From the IMG/VR virus record IMGVR_UViG_3300022932_000001, positions 1 to 64,000 of that record: DNA of 64,000 bases. One strand, given 5' to 3'. The notes under the pieces were generated by a model that worked only from the letters and a program-made list of their open reading frames with translations, was not told the DNA's origin and did not search any database. Source of the stretch: a virus. The stretch's first letter is position 1; each line of letters starts with the position of its first letter. The translations under genes were made by a program, and so were the position numbers. Below, in pieces: positions 21,218-29,887 of this stretch.

Positions 21218-22502
21218 TACACAATTGGTTATACCAAAAACAATTACTGTAGGTTATCAAGAGAGATCTGATACTTACACTAAAAGATTAGCATATGTTA
21301 TATATACAGATGCTAAAGGAGTACTTAGAAAAGAAAAATCCTGGAGAGGGTGGTGTCAATTAGAAGATGAATATATAACTCAACAAGTACCAAATCCTAA
21401 CTATAAACATAATAAACCTTATAATGCAGTAACTAATAATTATTATTTATTAGATGAGGATGGTAAAGTAAAATTTGAGAGTCATTTTATAAGTAAAGGA
21501 TTAGGTTCAGATGTTTATGATAATACTCCTACAGAAGGATTTGTATTAAATAAAGGAGCTGGAGGTTATGCTGGAAGTAGTTCATCATGGAACATTAGAA
21601 AAGAAACTATTAGAGTTTATGATCCAAGAGGATTTGAATTTGAGATTAGTATAGCTAATCTATTATTTATACTTGAAAATAGTAATTCCTATAAGGGTAA
21701 AGGATTAGAAGGTGAATTTGTTTATTCCTGGGAAGGAACTGAACTTGTATTACTTCCTGCTGCATGTGATGAGTATAAAAAGTCTCAAGTATTTACTAAT
21801 CTTCAATCTGGTAAAGTAGCCAGTAAAGATCTAGTAGAAGGTGGAACATATGAAACTAAGAGACAAGAAAAACTTGTTTATATGGGAAGACATATGTGGT
21901 TTACTTTTGATGGTTATTATAAAAAAGAAGCTAAGTTTAGAAAAGTATATGCTTTTATGAATGAAGCTGGAGCCTTTGTAACTCAAACTGGATTAACTTC
22001 TATTGCTGCTACAATTGATGATAAACCTATATCAGATTATGCAAATAGAGTTGAGAAGTTTGAGAAGACTTGTGCTTTTAACTTATCTAAACCAAAAGAG
22101 TTTTTCTTAAAACCAGCTAAGTTTAATACAAAAAATAGAAATTATGGTTGGGTTGAAGCTAATGATGGAAGTAAATTCTGCCATAAAGTAGGAGATCTTT
22201 ATAAACACTATAATATTTATTGTAAACAAACTTATGAGCAAAAAAGAGCTACTGATAGTTGGATGTTAGGTAGAATGATAGATGATATAAAAAAACCTCT
22301 TGGTTATCGTATGTGTATGGTTCCCATAGAAGATCTTATTATAAAAAATGATACTATTATTCAAAAAGAAAATAGGGAAAATCATAATGATGTTATAAAT
22401 GGAAAACATACTAAATGGTATACAGAATCTGAAATAGAACCTTTAGTAAGTGTATTATGGTTGAAAATGGATTCAGGTAAAGAAGTAATATTTAACAAAT
22501 AA
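21210..22502 (+). CDS. Hypothetical protein, 430 residues
   Basis: The largest gene of the left arm without an assignment. It is soluble, rich in Tyr, Lys and Trp, with a GGYAGSSSSWNIRKE stretch near residue 125 and beta-rich character. No ATPase, nuclease or signal motif was found. It heads a group with the next two genes, with gaps of only 2-9 bases. Similar unassigned proteins of this size are common in large Bacteroidota phages, but I cannot name a family. Confidence 0.7.
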   Translation: MSNTQLVIPKTITVGYQERSDTYTKRLAYVIYTDAKGVLRKEKSWRGWCQLEDEYITQQVPNPNYKHNKPYNAVTNNYYLLDEDGKVKFESHFISKGLGSDVYDNTPTEGFVLNKGAGGYAGSSSSWNIRKETIRVYDPRGFEFEISIANLLFILENSNSYKGKGLEGEFVYSWEGTELVLLPAACDEYKKSQVFTNLQSGKVASKDLVEGGTYETKRQEKLVYMGRHMWFTFDGYYKKEAKFRKVYAFMNEAGAFVTQTGLTSIAATIDDKPISDYANRVEKFEKTCAFNLSKPKEFFLKPAKFNTKNRNYGWVEANDGSKFCHKVGDLYKHYNIYCKQTYEQKRATDSWMLGRMIDDIKKPLGYRMCMVPIEDLIIKNDTIIQKENRENHNDVINGKHTKWYTESEIEPLVSVLWLKMDSGKEVIFNK

Positions 22503-22504
22503 CA

Positions 22505-22939
22505 ATGGCTAAAAAAGAAAACAAAGACAAAGTTGTAGCAGAATTACAAGAGATTGTCAAAACAAAGAAAGCTGAAATAGCTAGTATAGAAAGACCTAAT
22601 TATAAGACTCATATGTCTTTAAATATAGGTAATGGTAGTGTTAATCTAAATACTGTAACTGATCCATTTGTATTAGGAACATCCCTAGGTACATTATTGA
22701 GATTAAAAGCTGATTATTCAGCAGCAGCTGAAATTTTAGGATTTAATGAAACATATAAACACCAAGGATTTCCTGTAGAAGATTGGGTAGATGATATTCA
22801 AGCTAGATTTGAAAAAGTAACTATTAATCAAAAGAAACAACAACTTGAGATCATAGAGAAAAGATTAGCTGCTTTAGAGTCTAAGGAATCACGTGAAGAA
22901 AAAGAGTTAAAAGAAATTCAATCATTATTAAACAAATAA
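22505..22939 (+). CDS. Hypothetical helical protein
   Basis: A 144-residue protein with a central segment (SLNIGNGSVNLNTV) between two helical, Lys/Glu-rich regions; the C-terminal 35 residues are probably a coiled coil (KKQQLEIIEKRLAALESK). The function is unknown. Context: between the 430-residue protein and another unknown. Confidence 0.65.
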   Translation: MAKKENKDKVVAELQEIVKTKKAEIASIERPNYKTHMSLNIGNGSVNLNTVTDPFVLGTSLGTLLRLKADYSAAAEILGFNETYKHQGFPVEDWVDDIQARFEKVTINQKKQQLEIIEKRLAALESKESREEKELKEIQSLLNK

Positions 22940-22948
22940 ATAACAAAT

Positions 22949-23326
22949 ATGAAAAAAGTAAAAGTAACACCTGCACAAGTACAAGAGATCACTAGTAAAG
23001 AAGCTGCTGAAATGGGATTTAATGATGCTCCAGCTAAGAAATTAACTGCTGCTGAAATTAAAACAAAAAATATTAGTAGAACTCAAGCTTTAGAGTTGAT
23101 GAAAAATAATAAAGGTCATTTCTTCAGTGCTGTATTTGTGACTAAAGGTAATAAACTACGTACTATTAATGGTCAATGGTTGAAAGATCAAGGTCCTTCA
23201 GATTTAGGTTATGTTAAAGTTAGAGAAACTTCTAAACTTAAATCAGGTAAAGAAGCTATCCGTAATGTAAATCTTCAGACTCTTGAGTTATTGAAAATTG
23301 CTGGCAAAACTTTTAACGTAGGATAA
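22949..23326 (+). CDS. Hypothetical basic protein
   Basis: A 125-residue basic protein. The second half (AVFVTKGNKLRTINGQWLKDQ, quoted in part: TKGNKLRTINGQW) resembles a small beta domain that might bind nucleic acid. The function is unknown. The stop is followed by a 190-base gap with a start-less open frame and a terminator. Confidence 0.65.
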   Translation: MKKVKVTPAQVQEITSKEAAEMGFNDAPAKKLTAAEIKTKNISRTQALELMKNNKGHFFSAVFVTKGNKLRTINGQWLKDQGPSDLGYVKVRETSKLKSGKEAIRNVNLQTLELLKIAGKTFNVG

Positions 23327-23391
23327 TTATTTATCCTGGAGGTTCTGTTACAGTTATAAAAGAAAAGAAACATTATAGAGAAGCCGATTTA

Positions 23392-23466
23392 ATGGAACAG
23401 TATTACCATGAATCTCCAATAATCTGGAAACGGATAAAAAGAAAAGTACGTGTATCTCAAAAGTAA
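23392..23466 (+). CDS. Possible short gene, start uncertain
   Basis: An open frame runs from 23317 to a TAA at 23466 with only an internal ATG at 23392 (24 residues, MEQYYHESPIIWKRIKRKVR). The translation upstream of that ATG (YPGGSVTVIKEKKHYREAD) looks protein-like, so a non-ATG start near 23329 is possible. The C-terminal end is strongly basic. It lies directly before a terminator. Confidence 0.4.
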   Translation: MEQYYHESPIIWKRIKRKVRVSQK

Positions 23467-23475
23467 CGTATATTA

Positions 23476-23503
23476 AGGGGTATCTGAGATATGGATACCC
23501 CTT
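23476..23503 (+). terminator. Rho-independent terminator
   Basis: GGGGTATC (23476-23483) pairs with GATACCCC around a short loop, followed by TTT. It separates the left-arm small-gene block from the glucosaminidase gene. Confidence 0.75.
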
Positions 23504-23520
23504 TCACTTAATTAAAAAGA

Positions 23521-24048
23521 ATGAATAAAGAAGACAGTGGACATAGACAGTGGGCTACAGGATTGTTAGGAGGAATAGTTATAGCATTTATCAGTATTGG
23601 ATTTATGTATTATCTTATGCAAAAGGTTCCTATTAAAGTCACTGAAACTAAAACTCAAGTAGTATATGATTTAAATGATTCATATAGTGAACAGAAGGTG
23701 ATGGATTATTTATTACAGTTAAATGTAAAATATCCTAAAGTAGCTTTAGCTCAGATGAAGTTAGAATCAGCTAATGGTACTAGTAAAATCTTTAAAGAAG
23801 GTAACAATCTTTTTGGGATGAAAGTACCTGTAAGAAGACCTACTACTGCTTTAGGTGAAAAGGATAATCATGCTTATTATTCACATTGGAGACAAGCTGT
23901 TATTGATTATGCATTATTTCAAGCATTTGTATCTAATACAGAGAATATGAATAGTGAATCTGATTGGTTGGATTATATTAGTCATACATATGCATCTGAT
24001 ACTTCTTATAGAAATAAATTAGTTCATATTAAGAACAATTTAAAATGA
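23521..24048 (+). CDS. Membrane-anchored glucosaminidase-like protein
   Basis: A 175-residue protein with one N-terminal membrane segment (about 13-33) followed by a glucosaminidase (Bax/FlgJ-C-like) domain: YPKVALAQMKLESANG with the presumed catalytic Glu in LES, EGNNLFGMK, HAYYSHWRQAVIDY. Such enzymes cut the glycan strands of peptidoglycan. It lies 17 kb from the lysis cassette and in the opposite orientation, so it is probably made early or middle. Local wall remodelling or an accessory lysin are both possible. Confidence 0.75.
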   Translation: MNKEDSGHRQWATGLLGGIVIAFISIGFMYYLMQKVPIKVTETKTQVVYDLNDSYSEQKVMDYLLQLNVKYPKVALAQMKLESANGTSKIFKEGNNLFGMKVPVRRPTTALGEKDNHAYYSHWRQAVIDYALFQAFVSNTENMNSESDWLDYISHTYASDTSYRNKLVHIKNNLK

Positions 24049-24386
24049 CACAACAAATTGAAGAAGGTCAAATAGTATATAGATTCTCAACTGGTATGTA
24101 TCCAAAAATTGAAGAATGGAAGGTAACTGGTTTAACACCTGAAGTTACTTCATTTGAGTATCAACATAGTAAAATAACTAGAAATACAGAGACAGTTAAT
24201 AGTTACATTGATAATATAGCTTATTTATACAATTCTTTTTATACTACAAAACAGAAGTGTATTGAGGGTATTGAAGCACATAGTGTATTAATGAAAAACA
24301 ATTATATTAAGAAACAACAACAAATGCAAGGTAAAATTGATAGAATCAATGATTACTTAACAAATATTAAACTTAAAAATAAATAA
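24045..24386 (+). CDS. Hypothetical protein
   Basis: A 113-residue protein of unknown function, with a beta-rich N-terminal half (EEGQIVYRFSTG) and a helical, Lys/Gln-rich C-terminal half likely to be a coiled coil. It overlaps the glucosaminidase gene by 4 bases. Confidence 0.6.
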   Translation: MTQQIEEGQIVYRFSTGMYPKIEEWKVTGLTPEVTSFEYQHSKITRNTETVNSYIDNIAYLYNSFYTTKQKCIEGIEAHSVLMKNNYIKKQQQMQGKIDRINDYLTNIKLKNK

Positions 24387-24387
24387 T

Positions 24388-24699
24388 ATGAAAACTACAA
24401 TTAGAGAAGTGTTTATGCACTCAAAACCTAAGAAAAATGTAAAACGTTCTAGAACTACTATTGCTGGTATTGTCAATTATGAAGAACAGACAATCTCATT
24501 ACATGGTGCTAGAAATAATACTTCTGTAGGAGAAACATTTAAAAGAGAAATAGGAAGACAGGTTGCTCTAGGTAGAGCTAGAAAACATCCAATTAAAGTT
24601 GTTCCTTTCAGTGATGCTAAAACAGTTAGAGATATTTTTAATGCTGAAGCAACTCAGTTAATTAAACACTCTCATAGACTTAATCCTTTAGCGGATTAA
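24388..24699 (+). CDS. Hypothetical basic protein
   Basis: A 103-residue basic protein (HSKPKKNVKRSRTT near the start; several Arg clusters) that may bind nucleic acid. No family was recognised. The stop overlaps the next ATG by one base. Confidence 0.6.
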   Translation: MKTTIREVFMHSKPKKNVKRSRTTIAGIVNYEEQTISLHGARNNTSVGETFKREIGRQVALGRARKHPIKVVPFSDAKTVRDIFNAEATQLIKHSHRLNPLAD

Positions 24700-25028
24700 T
24701 GATTTGGTATAAGTTGGTAGGTAAGAAAGTTGTACAAACAAATGAGCCTCCAGCTGGATCAAATATAATAAACGTTACAAATCTAGAAATACTAGATCAT
24801 AAAGTTAAAGTATCTACAGTATTTTTAGCTATAGATCACAATCATTCTCGTACTGGACTCCCAATATTATTTGAAACAATGATATTTGGGGGTTCACATG
24901 ATCAAGATCAATTCAGATATACATCATATGAAGCTGCTGAAAGAGGTCATGAACTAATAGTGAAATATATCACTGGTAGAATATATGAGGATGAATTTTA
25001 TAAATCAATTAACATTGAAGAGGCATAA
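24699..25028 (+). CDS. Hypothetical protein
   Basis: A 109-residue soluble protein of unknown function with a His-rich middle (AIDHNHSRTGLP, GGSHDQDQ). The central region, with FETMIFGGSHDQ and YTSYEAAERGHE, recalls small phage proteins conserved in other genomes, but I cannot name a family. It precedes the first MoxR-VWA pair by 44 bases. Confidence 0.6.
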   Translation: MIWYKLVGKKVVQTNEPPAGSNIINVTNLEILDHKVKVSTVFLAIDHNHSRTGLPILFETMIFGGSHDQDQFRYTSYEAAERGHELIVKYITGRIYEDEFYKSINIEEA

Positions 25029-25072
25029 GCCATTAAACATTAAATTAAAAAAAAACAAATTAAAAATAAGTT

Positions 25073-26167
25073 ATGGTAACTACACAAAACAAATCAGCAT
25101 TGAAAGAGAAATTAGCTAAAATTAATGAGAAAGAAATCATTAAACCAGGAACACCTCCTGCTAGTGCAGCAGTAATTGATGCATCAAAATTTGTATATAT
25201 TGATCCAACTAAAAAAGCTTTAGAATTATCTTTTAATTGCAATGAGAATATCATTCTTTATGGTAAAGGTGGACATGGTAAGTCAGAACTTGTTGAATGG
25301 TTTTTACATAACAAAGGAATTACTCCATTTGTTAAAACTATGGGTGCCGGTACTACTACAGAAAGTCTATTTGGTGGTATGGATATTAAAAAATTCAATG
25401 ATACAGGTATGTTAGAGTACTTAGTTGAAAATTCGTTCATGAATCATGAGTATGTAATTTTTGAAGAGTTAATGGATGCACCTGATTATATCTTAGAGCA
25501 ATTGAAAGATATTATCACTTCTAAGAAATTTAGAAATGGTAGTCAAGTATTCCATATCAAAACTAAACTTATCATCTGCTGTACTAATCGTACTAGGGAT
25601 GAATTCTCTAAAAACGATTCATTAAAAGCATTGATGGAAAGGTTTCCTTTAGAGCAAAAAGTAGAATGGGATTCATATAACAGAACTACTTACGGATTCA
25701 TGTTCAAAACACTATTTGGTAAAAACTATAAAACTCTTGAATATATCTTAGAGAAATTAGCTCAAGCAGATAGTATTGTATCACCAAGGACTGCTGTTAA
25801 AGCAGCTAAAATTCTTGATGCAAATGGAGGTGATTATAGCTGTTTAGAATTTATTGCAGATTTTGCAGGTAAAAACCAGAAAATGGTTCAAACTGAAATT
25901 GCTAAATACAAAACAGTTGAGCAAGTTGATGTTATTATTGATAGTGTTAAATCTATGATGACTCAATGTGATGCTCTTAAATTAGATACACTTGATAATA
26001 TCAAAAATGTTAAAACATTATTGCGTAGTATTGATAGTGAAACTAAAACATTAAAAGCTAAAAAAGTTGATGATGATTTAATGAAAACTATTAATGCAAA
26101 CACAAGTCAATTTGAGAATTATTTAGTAACTAAAGGTAAAGAGATTCAACATGCTACAGAAGGATAA
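25073..26167 (+). CDS. MoxR/CobS-type AAA+ ATPase (pair 1)
   Basis: A 364-residue AAA+ ATPase: Walker A GKGGHGKS (64-71), TTTESLFGG (95-102, typical MoxR/CobS), Walker B VIFEELMDAP (128-137), sensor-1 CCTN (169-172), an Arg near 190. The C-terminal 110 residues are helical. MoxR ATPases work with VWA-domain proteins as metal-insertion or complex-remodelling chaperones. The next gene is a VWA protein overlapping by 17 bases, so the two form a functional pair. Confidence 0.9.
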   Translation: MVTTQNKSALKEKLAKINEKEIIKPGTPPASAAVIDASKFVYIDPTKKALELSFNCNENIILYGKGGHGKSELVEWFLHNKGITPFVKTMGAGTTTESLFGGMDIKKFNDTGMLEYLVENSFMNHEYVIFEELMDAPDYILEQLKDIITSKKFRNGSQVFHIKTKLIICCTNRTRDEFSKNDSLKALMERFPLEQKVEWDSYNRTTYGFMFKTLFGKNYKTLEYILEKLAQADSIVSPRTAVKAAKILDANGGDYSCLEFIADFAGKNQKMVQTEIAKYKTVEQVDVIIDSVKSMMTQCDALKLDTLDNIKNVKTLLRSIDSETKTLKAKKVDDDLMKTINANTSQFENYLVTKGKEIQHATEG

Positions 26168-27395
26168 TAAGAAGTTTTATATTAATGACCATGATTGGTA
26201 TTGGACACCAAGTGAGTGGAATGTTGAGTGGAGATTAAAAATGAGAAAGTTGGGCATTAATAATGTCCACTTTGCTCAAGAATTATCTAGATTTTATTAT
26301 CATAAGATGATTCAAGAAAAAGAATATGTTGATCCATATTTTGCAGATGAAACTAAACTTAATGCATTTGAGTTAGAACAAGCTAACCAGTCAAAGGAGT
26401 TTTATGCAAAAATGTGGGACAAATATGTTCCTGGAATGTCTCCTTTAGATAAGGCTTTAAATTTATTAGCTTTACTAAAGAAACAACATGATGCATCTGG
26501 TGGAGTTGGTGGTCAAAGAGGAAGAAATGAGTTAATGGATGTAGATATTGAGAAAGCTTTGGAACATGTCCCTGAGAAAGAGATATTTGAATCCTCTACT
26601 CTAAATGAAATCTTTGATCGTAAAGAAGGTTTGGATGACTTTGATAAGAAAATCAATCTTATGAATAAGATTGCTATGGTTGAAAAGTTTGGTAAAACCT
26701 TTGATGTAAAGAAAATCATCTCTGAGAAAAGAGTAACTAATTCTCGTATACACAAACAGAAAAGAATGGTTGAGTATGAAGAATTAATTAATTCTCCTTT
26801 GTATCAAAAAATACTTCCTAATTATCAAGCCAAATTAATCAGTAAAGATCTAGTAATTAATACTCCTGTAGTATATGAAGAATCTAAACAAAAGATTATT
26901 ATTTTGGTAGATTATAGTGGTAGTATGTCAATGATACAGAAACAAGACTGGGTTTTATCTATATTAGCAGATAGACTTAGATATTGTGTCAAAGAGGAGT
27001 GTGAGATTTTCTTTAGTTTCTTTTTAACTGCACGTGATGTAAAGAACAAAAACTTTAAATTCACACACATTTATAATAGAGAAACAGCTCTTAAGTTCTT
27101 CAAAGAATTGAGTACTGCTCCTTCTGGTGGTGACACTGAAGTTGGACATGTAATTGAATTAATCAGAGAAGAGATTATGGACAATAAACGTCTATTTAAT
27201 CTTGATGTTGATTTATCTTTTGAGAAACCTGAAATCTTAGTGATTAATGATGGTCAAGATAGTGTTAAAACTGATAAGTTAACATGGAAGACCAATGCAA
27301 TTACCTTATATGGTAATAATCCTGAATTAGAAGCCTTATGTAAAAAGACAGGTGGAAAATTTATATCTATTGATGGTAAACAAGATCATTACTAA
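26151..27395 (+). CDS. VWA-domain protein, partner of MoxR ATPase (pair 1)
   Basis: A 414-residue protein with a helical N-terminal part (1-240) and a C-terminal VWA domain (about 248-414). The MIDAS metal site is complete: DYSGSMS (254-260), a Thr in SGGDTEVG, and an Asp in INDGQD. The arrangement is that of CobT/YehP-type partners of MoxR/CobS ATPases. It ends just before a terminator, so the pair forms its own unit. No chelatase substrate can be inferred. Confidence 0.9.
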   Translation: MLQKDNKKFYINDHDWYWTPSEWNVEWRLKMRKLGINNVHFAQELSRFYYHKMIQEKEYVDPYFADETKLNAFELEQANQSKEFYAKMWDKYVPGMSPLDKALNLLALLKKQHDASGGVGGQRGRNELMDVDIEKALEHVPEKEIFESSTLNEIFDRKEGLDDFDKKINLMNKIAMVEKFGKTFDVKKIISEKRVTNSRIHKQKRMVEYEELINSPLYQKILPNYQAKLISKDLVINTPVVYEESKQKIIILVDYSGSMSMIQKQDWVLSILADRLRYCVKEECEIFFSFFLTARDVKNKNFKFTHIYNRETALKFFKELSTAPSGGDTEVGHVIELIREEIMDNKRLFNLDVDLSFEKPEILVINDGQDSVKTDKLTWKTNAITLYGNNPELEALCKKTGGKFISIDGKQDHY

Positions 27396-27402
27396 TGATC
27401 AT

Positions 27403-27435
27403 AAGCTGGTATGGAGAAATCTGTACCAGCTTTTT
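27403..27435 (+). terminator. Rho-independent terminator
   Basis: AAGCTGGTA (27403-27411) pairs with TACCAGCTT (27424-27432) around a 12-base loop, followed by TTTTT. It closes the MoxR-VWA unit. Confidence 0.85.
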
Positions 27436-27439
27436 AATT

Positions 27440-27778
27440 ATGAACAAAAAAGTACCAGTGATTCTTAAAATAGTAAACAAGGAATTTGTTGTAGAGTTTG
27501 AGGATCAGATTATAAAAATAGAAAATATTGGCTGGGTAAGTGAATCAATCCAAATTATTATGGATCATATACCACGTAAGTATAAACCTATTACAGAAGA
27601 TGATTTAATCAGTATAGTAGAGGATGGAGGTGAGTGTTATCTTGAACTTGTTGAAGTTAGAAATAAAGCTAAAACATGGGAAGGAAGTGCAATTAATTCA
27701 TTTACTACAGAAGAACCTATTTACACAGATGAGATAAAATTAATTGAGAACAAAATGGTACTTCACTATAAAAACTAA
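27440..27778 (+). CDS. Hypothetical protein
   Basis: A 112-residue, mainly beta, soluble protein of unknown function. I start it at ATG 27440 (MNKKVPVILKIV), just behind the terminator; the in-frame ATG at 27395 would put the terminator hairpin inside the gene. Confidence 0.65.
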   Translation: MNKKVPVILKIVNKEFVVEFEDQIIKIENIGWVSESIQIIMDHIPRKYKPITEDDLISIVEDGGECYLELVEVRNKAKTWEGSAINSFTTEEPIYTDEIKLIENKMVLHYKN

Positions 27779-27780
27779 GT

Positions 27781-27981
27781 ATGAATCCATTAGAATGGTT
27801 AAAAAGGAAGTTACTTCCTGAATATTATAAACAACTAGATGAAATAACAAAAGACAGAGATAATTTGACTAAAGTAGTTAAAGATCTAGAGGAAAGAAAC
27901 AAAAATTGTCAAGAAAATATCAATAAGACTAATTCATACTGGAAAGGTGTAATTAGAACTAAAAAAGGAAGTAAACTATAG
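27781..27981 (+). CDS. Small coiled-coil protein
   Basis: A 66-residue, highly charged helical protein (LDEITKDRDNLTKVVKDLEE) of the kind that forms coiled coils. The beginning MNPLEWLKRKLLPE may be amphipathic. The function is unknown. An imperfect hairpin lies in the following gap (TCTATT/AATAGA near 28012-28032), without a T-run. Confidence 0.6.
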   Translation: MNPLEWLKRKLLPEYYKQLDEITKDRDNLTKVVKDLEERNKNCQENINKTNSYWKGVIRTKKGSKL

Positions 27982-28061
27982 CTATATTCTCCCGTTAGAT
28001 AAACTCATCTATTGCTAATACAGTTAATAGAGTTTACATTTATGATACAAATTATCATCAA

Positions 28062-28316
28062 ATGACTTATTCATTAAAAAACGGGACAACTATTGAGATG
28101 TCTGTAGAACAATATTTAAACATGTCAGATTCAGAATTAGATTATTTAAATAGTACCTATCATGGTGACTATATAGAGAATCCTTGGCATGGTTCAGTAT
28201 TAGGAAGACAGATACCAGATGATATAGAAGAAGAAATTCTTGAAGATCTTACTTCTGTAACAGATGAAGAAAAGCTATTAGATCCAGATATTGACATAGA
28301 TTTATTTATGGAATAA
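28062..28316 (+). CDS. Small acidic hypothetical protein
   Basis: An 84-residue, strongly acidic protein (C-terminus DEEKLLDPDIDIDLFME). It contains the N-terminal pair SLKNGTTIEMSVEQYLNMSD, quoted in part: a NGTTIEMSVEQYL segment seen in small phage proteins. The acidity might mimic DNA or serve a structural role; neither is shown. Confidence 0.6.
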   Translation: MTYSLKNGTTIEMSVEQYLNMSDSELDYLNSTYHGDYIENPWHGSVLGRQIPDDIEEEILEDLTSVTDEEKLLDPDIDIDLFME

Positions 28317-28317
28317 A

Positions 28318-28800
28318 ATGAGAAGTCCAGTAACAATAACTGCTGATGTTACTGGGGCAATTATAGGAATATCACCTAATAATCCAGAGTATGGTTATAT
28401 TAGGGTAGAACAGAACACTCCTTTAATTAGTAACAAAGGTTGGTTAACCTTTGATCCCAGATCAGCATTAATTAAAGGTACATTAGATGATTTAAAGAAA
28501 GCTAAATATAGAGATGGACAAGAATTAGAAGGAAGAATAGTAATTAAAGAATCTTTAATACCATTCAATACTGAAGATCCTGATCATGATCTAAAAATAG
28601 CTGGAAATACAGGAATTATATGTACTTTTCAAGGTGATCCAATTTATAGACAAGTTGTATATACACCAGATTTTAATGACAAAGATGAGTTAATTCAACA
28701 TGATAATGGTGAAGAGATAAGAAAAGAAATAGCTTATCTAAAAAAGATGGGTAGATACTACTCAGATAATGTAGTAAATGGTGATACCATAACAGAATAA
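28318..28800 (+). CDS. Hypothetical protein, beta-rich
   Basis: A 160-residue protein with long beta segments (PVTITADVTGAIIGIS, YGYIRVEQNTPLIS, GQELEGRIVIKESLIP) that may form an OB-like or beta-sandwich domain, followed by a charged C-terminal helix. No assignment. It is the last gene before a terminator. Confidence 0.65.
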   Translation: MRSPVTITADVTGAIIGISPNNPEYGYIRVEQNTPLISNKGWLTFDPRSALIKGTLDDLKKAKYRDGQELEGRIVIKESLIPFNTEDPDHDLKIAGNTGIICTFQGDPIYRQVVYTPDFNDKDELIQHDNGEEIRKEIAYLKKMGRYYSDNVVNGDTITE

Positions 28801-28806
28801 TACCAG

Positions 28807-28843
28807 AATGGGGTTTGTAGGAATACAGCCCCATTTATTTTTT
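28807..28843 (+). terminator. Rho-independent terminator
   Basis: AATGGGG pairs with CCCCATT around a loop that itself can pair (TGT/ACA), followed by TATTTTTT. Confidence 0.75.
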
Positions 28844-28867
28844 ATACTAACTATAAATCCATGTAAC

Positions 28868-29383
28868 ATGAAACACAATCCTAACAAAGCTATTTCAGCA
28901 AACAGTCGTGGTATAACAATATCATATACTGACACATGTAAACACTTTAATCTACCTTATGAAAAAGAATCAATATTAAATAGTATTCAGTTACATGGAA
29001 ATAAATACAAAGGTAAGTTCTATCAAAATAAAGCTCAACAACAAGCTTATAGAGTAGCATTGTATGGATTATCTGTATTTACTCCCGAAGAAGTTAAAGA
29101 AATCCCATTCCTAAAGAAGGCTAAAATTACAAACAATCAACAAAAAGTACAACAATTTCTTGATAAGTGGAAACAAGAAATATGTCATCAAAAATTAGGT
29201 AGTTTTCTTACTACTTTCTTTTCACATAGTAAACTAGCATCTGAATTAGCTAATTATGATTATTATGATTCAAATAATAAGAATAAATTAGATTTTAAAG
29301 AGTTAGGTATTACAAAAGATATGATAGTTAAAAAGCTTATATTAGCTAAGTTATTACCAAATAACTATTATGAATTAAAATAA
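28868..29383 (+). CDS. Hypothetical protein
   Basis: A 171-residue, basic, soluble protein from ATG 28868 (MKHNPNKAISANSRG). An in-frame ATG at 28808 would place the terminator inside the gene. The N-terminal half has a TCKHFNLPYEKESI segment; the second half is helical. No family was recognised. The frame continues past its TAA into the zinc-ribbon/HNH reading frame. Confidence 0.6.
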   Translation: MKHNPNKAISANSRGITISYTDTCKHFNLPYEKESILNSIQLHGNKYKGKFYQNKAQQQAYRVALYGLSVFTPEEVKEIPFLKKAKITNNQQKVQQFLDKWKQEICHQKLGSFLTTFFSHSKLASELANYDYYDSNNKNKLDFKELGITKDMIVKKLILAKLLPNNYYELK

Positions 29384-29548
29384 ATACTTATAGAAAATAA
29401 GAAAAAACTATGCTACGGATGTAAACTAGAAAAGTTCATCTGGTCAAGCAAACTGGGTGAGAAGTATTGTATTTCATGTTGGAATAAACTGAAATTAGAT
29501 ACTAAAGAGGCTGTAGATTCATATGAAACTCCAGTCTCTACTCAACCT
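29384..29548 (+). other. Start-less coding frame for zinc ribbon, upstream part of HNH gene
   Basis: This stretch is open in the frame of the following HNH gene and of the preceding gene beyond its TAA. It encodes LCYGCKLEKFIWSSKLGEKYCISCWNK in one run (quoted across CYGC and CISC), a clear two-CxxC zinc ribbon, but contains no ATG, GTG or TTG in that frame. An ATA/ATT start, readthrough of the TAA, or a recent loss of the start would all explain it. Confidence 0.6.
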
Positions 29549-29887
29549 ATGAAATATAAACCATTGAAGAGGACTAAGTTCCCTAAAATAGTTTCATTAA
29601 AGAGAAAGATAGAACAAAAAGAATATGGTATAGAAAGATTATTATTTTTAGTAGCAAATCCTATATGTGCAGCTAATATAAGATTTATATGTACACATGA
29701 ATCAACGGAAGTACATCACTCAAGAGGTAGAGTTGGTGATTTGTATTTGGATAAAAAATGGTGGAAACCTTTATGTCATGCATGTCATGAATATTGTGAG
29801 CTTCACCCTAAAGAAGCTAAAGAATTAGGTATAAGTTATAATAGATTAGATAAATACAATGAAGATGAAGATGAAGATAAGGAATGA
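29549..29887 (+). CDS. HNH endonuclease
   Basis: Coding from the first ATG gives 112 residues with an HNH nuclease core: EVHHSRGRVGDLYLD (H and H of the first motif), WWKPLCHACHEYCELHP (C-x-x-C with catalytic or metal His). With the start-less zinc ribbon upstream the protein would be about 165 residues, like phage ribbon-HNH proteins (NinG-like or homing nucleases). A very acidic C-terminus (EDEDEDKE) overlaps the next gene. Probable DNA-cleaving enzyme in recombination or homing. Confidence 0.75.
   Translation: MKYKPLKRTKFPKIVSLKRKIEQKEYGIERLLFLVANPICAANIRFICTHESTEVHHSRGRVGDLYLDKKWWKPLCHACHEYCELHPKEAKELGISYNRLDKYNEDEDEDKE

Noticed and set aside
28012-28034. Imperfect hairpin in the gap between 27981 and 28062 as a terminator
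   Set aside because: Stem arms TCTATT/AATAGA with flanking TAAAC/GTTTA need a bulge, and no T-run follows; the evidence is too weak to list.
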